63,209 nt of DNA from Sphingomonadales bacterium (GTDB lineage: Bacteria; Pseudomonadota; Alphaproteobacteria; Sphingomonadales; Sphingomonadaceae). Below are positions 59,225-63,209 of the stretch, in pieces. A program made the position numbers and the translations under genes. Every line of letters begins with the position of its first letter. Position 1 is the stretch's first letter. The DNA is taken from positions 1 through 63,209 of the forward strand of contig JAIXPC010000012.1 of NCBI GenBank assembly GCA_027486415.1, in the 5' to 3' direction. The notes below the pieces were generated by a model. It saw nothing but the letters and a program-made list of their open reading frames with translations, was not told the DNA's origin and ran no database searches.

Positions 59225-60556
59225 GTGCGTCGTTTCCTGTTGATCCTGTGGCTGTTGTGGGCCGCCCCCCAGTGGCTGTCTCCGGTGTGGGCGGCGCGCA
59301 TCGTCGCGCTGGAAAGCCAGCCGGGCCGGGTGATCGTCACCGCCGATGGGCCGCTGCCGGTCGCCCACGCCTTTGCGCTTTCTGATCCGTTCCGGCTTGT
59401 CGTCGATTTTGTCGGGGTTGTCGGGCCCGGCGTTTCTGCCCCCGGCACCAACAGCGTTTCGGCCCTGCGCGCCGCCATGTTCGCGCCCGGCACGGCGCGC
59501 GTCGTCATCGATCTGAAGGCGCCGGTGATCATCCGCGAGGCCCGGGCAGACGGCAACCAGGTCGTCATCAGCCTGGAACGCGCGCCTGCCGACGTGTTTG
59601 CAGCCACTGTCCAGCGCGGCCGCCGCCCGCTGCCGCTGCTCAGGAACGATGGCCCGCCGCCACCGCCAACGCCGGCGACCGGCAGTTTCAGCCTGCCGGC
59701 CGATTTCGGCAAACCCAGGTCCGAAGCACCCGCGCCCAGGCCTGCCGACAAGCCGCCAGAAAAACCTGCCGAAAGGCCGCCGGAACAGCCGGCACCGCCG
59801 CCGCCCGAACCCGCCGCGCAAGTCGCGCCGGCATCAGGTCCGCCGTCTTCGCCGCGCGTCCGTTCCCGCACCGGTGGCAAGCCGCTGGTGGTGATCGATG
59901 CCGGCCACGGCGGCAAGGATGTCGGCGCCATCGCGGTCACTGGCGGCTATGAAAAGGACGTGACGCTGGCCATCGCGCAGGAAACCGCGCGGCTGCTGCG
60001 GTCATCAGGCAAGGTCAGGGTGAAGTTCACCCGCGATGATGACCGGTTCATTCCGCTGGGTGGCCGGGTCCGCATCGCCCGCGCGGCGCGCGCCGATCTG
60101 TTCATCTCCATCCATGCCGACAGCGCGCCCAACGACCAGGCGCGCGGGGCATCTGTCTACACGCTGTCGGCCGTCGCCAGCGACGCCATCGCCGAGCGTC
60201 TGGCGGCGCGCGAGAACAAGGCCGATATCATCGGCGGGGTGAATCTTGGCGTCGAAGCGCCGGAAGTCGGCGAGATCATGGTCGATCTCGTCCGCCGCGC
60301 CACCAGCAACGTGTCCGTTCAGTTCGCCGACACGCTGCAGGACGCGCTGGAAAAGCAGGACATCAACTTTCGCGGCGAGTTCCACCATTTCGCCGCCTTT
60401 GCCGTGCTGAAGGCACCCGATGTGCCATCGGTGCTGCTGGAAACCGGCTATGTCACCAACAAGGACGATGCCGACCGCCTGTTTTCCGACAAGGGGCGCC
60501 GCGCCGTCGCCCGCGGCATTGCCCGCGCCATCGAAAAGCACCTGACCGGCCAATAG
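59225..60556 (+). CDS. N-acetylmuramoyl-L-alanine amidase (AMIN plus Amidase_3)
   Basis: This AmiC-type amidase cleaves the peptide from peptidoglycan during division. From GTG 59225 it has 443 residues: signal peptide (to ~23), AMIN domain (~25-115), a proline-rich linker (~145-205), then Amidase_3 with zinc ligands in DAGHGGKD and SIHADSA, a Glu in GGYEKDVTL, and the catalytic Glu in LLETGYV. A TTG at 59219 is another possible start. PBP1A follows 33 bp later. Confidence 0.9.
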   Translation: MRRFLLILWLLWAAPQWLSPVWAARIVALESQPGRVIVTADGPLPVAHAFALSDPFRLVVDFVGVVGPGVSAPGTNSVSALRAAMFAPGTARVVIDLKAPVIIREARADGNQVVISLERAPADVFAATVQRGRRPLPLLRNDGPPPPPTPATGSFSLPADFGKPRSEAPAPRPADKPPEKPAERPPEQPAPPPPEPAAQVAPASGPPSSPRVRSRTGGKPLVVIDAGHGGKDVGAIAVTGGYEKDVTLAIAQETARLLRSSGKVRVKFTRDDDRFIPLGGRVRIARAARADLFISIHADSAPNDQARGASVYTLSAVASDAIAERLAARENKADIIGGVNLGVEAPEVGEIMVDLVRRATSNVSVQFADTLQDALEKQDINFRGEFHHFAAFAVLKAPDVPSVLLETGYVTNKDDADRLFSDKGRRAVARGIARAIEKHLTGQ

Positions 60557-60589
60557 ACTCCCACCCGTGCCGCCGCTATCCCTGCCGCC

Positions 60590-62986
60590 GTGACGCGCAA
60601 CCGCCTCCTGCTGCTGATCGGCCTGCCCCTGCTGCTGGCCGGCACCTTCTATTGGCAGGCCACCAGGGGGCTGCCCAGCCAGACGGAACTGGCCAGTTTC
60701 ACCCCGGCATTGCCATCAACCGTGCGCGATGCCGATGGTGTCGTCGTCACCGCCTACACGCGCGAGCGCCGCATCTTCATCCCCTATGACGAGCTGCCGC
60801 CGCGCCTGGTGCAAGCCTATCTGTCGGCGGAGGACAAGACGTTCTTCGAACATGGCGGCATCGACTGGCTGGGGATCGTGTCGGCGGTGTTCACCAACAT
60901 CGAATCGCTGTTTTCCGACAAGCGCCCCGTCGGCGCGTCCACCATCACGCAGCAGGTGGCAAAATCGCTGGTCGGCAACGAGGTCAGCCTGTGGCGCAAG
61001 ATCCGCGAGGCGATCCTCGCCCGCCGCCTGGAAGCCGCGCTGTCGAAACAGCAGATCCTCGAAATCTACCTCAACCAGATCTTCCTCGGCCGCAATTCCT
61101 ATGGCGTCGAGGCAGCGGCGCAGGCCTATTTCGGCAAATCGGTGGAGCAGCTGGACCTGGCCGAGATGGCCTATCTCGCCATCCTGCCGAAGGCGCCATC
61201 GACCTATGATCCGATCCGCCGCCGCGAACGGGCGCTGGCCCGGCGGGATTATGTGCTGCGGCAGATGGCGCTGAACGGCCATATCAGCGAGGCCGAGCGC
61301 GCCGCGGCCGCTGCCACGCCGCTGGACGCGCTGCCCACCCGCGCCTCCACCCGCCCGCGCGACGATTATTTCGTCGAGGAGGTGCGCCGCACGCTGATCG
61401 CCCGTTTTGGCGAAGCGCAGCAGGACGGCGACAACAGCGTCTATGGCGGCGGCCTGTGGATCCGCACCTCGCTCGATCCGGTCATGCAGGCGGCGGCCGA
61501 ACGCGCCATGCGCGACGGCATGACCCGTTACGAGGCGGGCCGCCCGTGGCGCGGGCCCGCAGCACGCATCGATCTGGGCGATGGCTGGCAGAGCCGGCTT
61601 TCGGCGACGTCGGTCGCGCTCGGCTATCCGCAATGGGCCAAGGCCGTGGTGCTGGCCAAAGAGGGGCTGGACAGCCGCATCGGCTTTGCCAACGGCACCA
61701 CGGCGACGCTGCCGGCGCGCGGCGCGGCCCGGCCGTATCGCGGTTCCAATCGATCGGCGGCCCAGGTGCTGAAGGCCGGTGACGTGATCGTTGTTGCGCG
61801 TGCGGGGAACAGCTGGGCGCTGCGCCAGCCGCCGGAGATTTCGGGCGGCATGGTGGTGGAGGAAGTGGCGACCGGGCGGGTGCGCGCCATGGTCGGCGGG
61901 TTCGACGTGCGCGCCCAGGCCTTCAACCGCGCCACCCAGGCCCAGCGCCAGCCCGGATCGACGTTCAAGCCCATCGTCTATGCCACTGCCATGGACAATG
62001 GCTTCACGCCGGCCAGCATCGTCGTCGACGGGCCCTATTGCGTGTTCCAGACGAAATTGCTGGGCACCAAATGCTTCAAGAATTTCAACAATATGCGCGC
62101 TGCCGGCCCGCAGACGCTGCGTTGGGGCCTGGAACAGTCGCGCAACCTGATGACGGTGCGCATTGCTGACAGCACGGGGATGGGCCGCATCGTGGCGCAA
62201 GCCAGGGCGCTCGGGATCGGGGATTATCCGGCGGTGCTCTCGATCGCGCTGGGGGCAGGGGAGACGACGGTGATGAAGCTCACCAACGCCTATGCCCAGA
62301 TCTTCAATCAGGGGCGCAAGCTGGAACCGGGTCTCATCGATTATGTGCAGGATCGCTCGGGCCGGGTGATCTGGCGGCGCGACACGCGCGGTTGCCCGGG
62401 CTGCAACGCGGCTGACTGGAATGGTGGGCCGATGCCGCGCCCGCAGGGACGCATCACGCAGGTGATGGATCCGCGCACCGCCTATCAGATCGTCCACATC
62501 ATGGAAGGCGTCATCCAGCGCGGCACCGGCACCGCGCTGCTGCCGCTCAATCGCCCACTGGCCGGCAAGACCGGCACCACCAACGGCCCCAACGACGTGT
62601 GGTTCGTGGGCGGCACGCCGGATATCGTTGCTGGCCTCTACCTGGGGTATGACCAGCCGCGCAGCCTTGGCGGCTATGCCCAAGGCGGCACCACCGCGGC
62701 GCCGATCTGGCGCCAGTGGGGGGAGGTGGCCCTGAAGGACTGGCCCACCTTGCCCTTTGCCATTCCGCCCGGCGTGCGCATGGTCCGCGTCGATCGCCGG
62801 TCCGGCCGGCGCGTGTTCGGCGTGTGGCCCGATCCCGGCTATCGGCCGGCAGTGATCTGGGAAGCCTTCAAGCCCGAAAGCGAGCCGCGCCGCATCAATC
62901 GCGCCCGCGATGCCTTCGATCGCCGCAGCAATGGCCCGATCCGGTCCGACGCCGATTTCCTGGAAGCCGAAGGCGGCATCTACTGA
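60590..62986 (+). CDS. penicillin-binding protein 1A (bifunctional)
   Basis: This class A PBP polymerises and crosslinks peptidoglycan. The 798-residue protein has an N-terminal membrane helix (~5-22), a GT51 domain with EDKTFFEHGGIDWLG (~83) and GASTITQQVAKSLVG (~118), and a transpeptidase domain with the active serine in QPGSTFKPIVY (~463), SRN (~525) and KTGTTNGPNDVWFVGG (~660). The start is GTG at 60590; no ATG is available. The amidase is directly upstream, a sensible pairing. Confidence 0.94.
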   Translation: MTRNRLLLLIGLPLLLAGTFYWQATRGLPSQTELASFTPALPSTVRDADGVVVTAYTRERRIFIPYDELPPRLVQAYLSAEDKTFFEHGGIDWLGIVSAVFTNIESLFSDKRPVGASTITQQVAKSLVGNEVSLWRKIREAILARRLEAALSKQQILEIYLNQIFLGRNSYGVEAAAQAYFGKSVEQLDLAEMAYLAILPKAPSTYDPIRRRERALARRDYVLRQMALNGHISEAERAAAAATPLDALPTRASTRPRDDYFVEEVRRTLIARFGEAQQDGDNSVYGGGLWIRTSLDPVMQAAAERAMRDGMTRYEAGRPWRGPAARIDLGDGWQSRLSATSVALGYPQWAKAVVLAKEGLDSRIGFANGTTATLPARGAARPYRGSNRSAAQVLKAGDVIVVARAGNSWALRQPPEISGGMVVEEVATGRVRAMVGGFDVRAQAFNRATQAQRQPGSTFKPIVYATAMDNGFTPASIVVDGPYCVFQTKLLGTKCFKNFNNMRAAGPQTLRWGLEQSRNLMTVRIADSTGMGRIVAQARALGIGDYPAVLSIALGAGETTVMKLTNAYAQIFNQGRKLEPGLIDYVQDRSGRVIWRRDTRGCPGCNAADWNGGPMPRPQGRITQVMDPRTAYQIVHIMEGVIQRGTGTALLPLNRPLAGKTGTTNGPNDVWFVGGTPDIVAGLYLGYDQPRSLGGYAQGGTTAAPIWRQWGEVALKDWPTLPFAIPPGVRMVRVDRRSGRRVFGVWPDPGYRPAVIWEAFKPESEPRRINRARDAFDRRSNGPIRSDADFLEAEGGIY

Positions 62987-63001
62987 TCGCCGCACGGGGT
63001 T

Positions 63002-63023
63002 GCCAGCGGCCCCGCTGGCCTTT
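63002..63023 (+). terminator. possible weak terminator after PBP1A
   Basis: GCCAGCG (63002-63008) and CGCTGGC (63013-63019) form a 7-bp stem with loop GCCC, followed by CTTTAT. The T run is short. Confidence 0.4.
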
Positions 63024-63057
63024 ATCCGGCGCCTTCGCTTTTTGCCATGGAACAGAC

Positions 63058-63209
63058 ATGAGAGCCGAAGCCGAAAATGCTGCCCTCCAAATCAAGCAGG
63101 CGCTGGACCTGCTGAGGAGGTCTCTTTGACTGGGATCGCGCCCTTCGCCGTCTCGATGAACTGAACGCGCGGGTTGAAGACCCGAAGCTGTGGGACAATC
63201 CCAAGGCCG
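63058..63209 (+). CDS. prfB: peptide chain release factor 2, 5' part, with programmed +1 frameshift
   Basis: RF2 releases peptides at UGA and UAA. ATG at 63058 opens 23 codons ending in CTT, then in-frame TGA at 63127-63129. After a +1 shift at CTT-T the frame continues DWDRALRRLDELNARVEDP and onwards to the window end. The N-terminal sequence MRAEAENAALQIKQALDLLRRSL matches alphaproteobacterial RF2. Only about 50 residues of roughly 370 are inside the window. Confidence 0.92.
63115..63130 (+). promoter_or_regulatory. prfB programmed frameshift site
   Basis: AGGAGG at 63115-63120, a 3-nt spacer TCT, slippery CTT and TGA-C follow the classical RF2 arrangement, where an internal Shine-Dalgarno three bases before CUU stimulates +1 slippage when RF2 is scarce. 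Confidence 0.9.

Overview
The window is a GC-rich, gene-dense stretch of ordinary chromosome. Gene content and order point to an alphaproteobacterium of the Sphingomonadales: dnaG-rpoD, carAB-greA, rpsB-tsf-pyrH-frr-uppS-cdsA-dxr-rseP-bamA-skp-fabZ, a short-form prolyl-tRNA synthetase, a DUF4170 protein, zinc-less L31 and a CYP153 alkane hydroxylase. No insertion sequence, prophage, CRISPR array or integrase was seen, so this is backbone rather than an island. The order assignment is inference.

Layout. 1-3905 (minus): 5' part of rpoD, dnaG and a YqeY-like gene, divergent from carA-carB-greA and a rhomboid protease (4044-9687). 9684-12212: Lrp regulator, trxB, LysR regulator. 12213-12716: a 431-bp non-coding stretch with a strong small-RNA candidate, then a CAT-anticodon tRNA. 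12736-16956: UPF0104 membrane protein, MOSC protein, a micro-ORF behind a Shine-Dalgarno perfectly complementary to the 16S 3' end, an OFA-type MFS transporter and a crotonase. 16957-17471: a second non-coding stretch with a structured minus-strand RNA candidate. 17472-24277: proS, lolC/E, lolD, dnaE. 24396-27479: CYP153 with its ferredoxin, and a PQQ sugar dehydrogenase. 27612-38565: translation and envelope supercluster rpsB to fabZ. 38620-41257: an exported protein, a DMT transporter and an exported M20 peptidase. 41306-48235 (minus): leucine/isovalerate catabolism (liuB, liuC, an NTF2-like gene, liuD, liuA) ending in mobA. 48174-52523 (minus): btuB-btuF-btuC-btuD vitamin B12 uptake operon behind a cobalamin riboswitch. 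52945-63209: rpmE, acyl-CoA synthetase, DUF4170, gamma-carbonic anhydrase, MlaC, three small membrane-associated proteins, enolase, an AMIN/Amidase_3 amidase, PBP1A and the start of prfB with its programmed frameshift.

How the genes work together. The B12 genes form one transport route from outer membrane to cytoplasm under riboswitch control. The liu genes take isovaleryl-CoA to HMG-CoA. The CYP153-ferredoxin pair oxidises alkane chain ends, and the acyl-CoA synthetase and acyl-CoA enzymes nearby are compatible with lipid-like carbon sources. The envelope cluster (uppS, cdsA, rseP, bamA, skp, fabZ, lolCD, mlaC, amidase, PBP1A) builds the cell wall and outer membrane. lpxD/lpxA/lpxB are missing from their usual place beside fabZ, which fits a sphingolipid rather than LPS envelope.

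The most novel material is RNA-level: (i) a ~190-nt RNA with three CU-rich (anti-Shine-Dalgarno) loops and a perfect terminator at 12367-12556; (ii) the micro-ORF at 14412-14492; (iii) the minus-strand structured RNA with competing helices and a terminator at 17081-17297. All calls come from reading the sequence; no database search or folding program was run.
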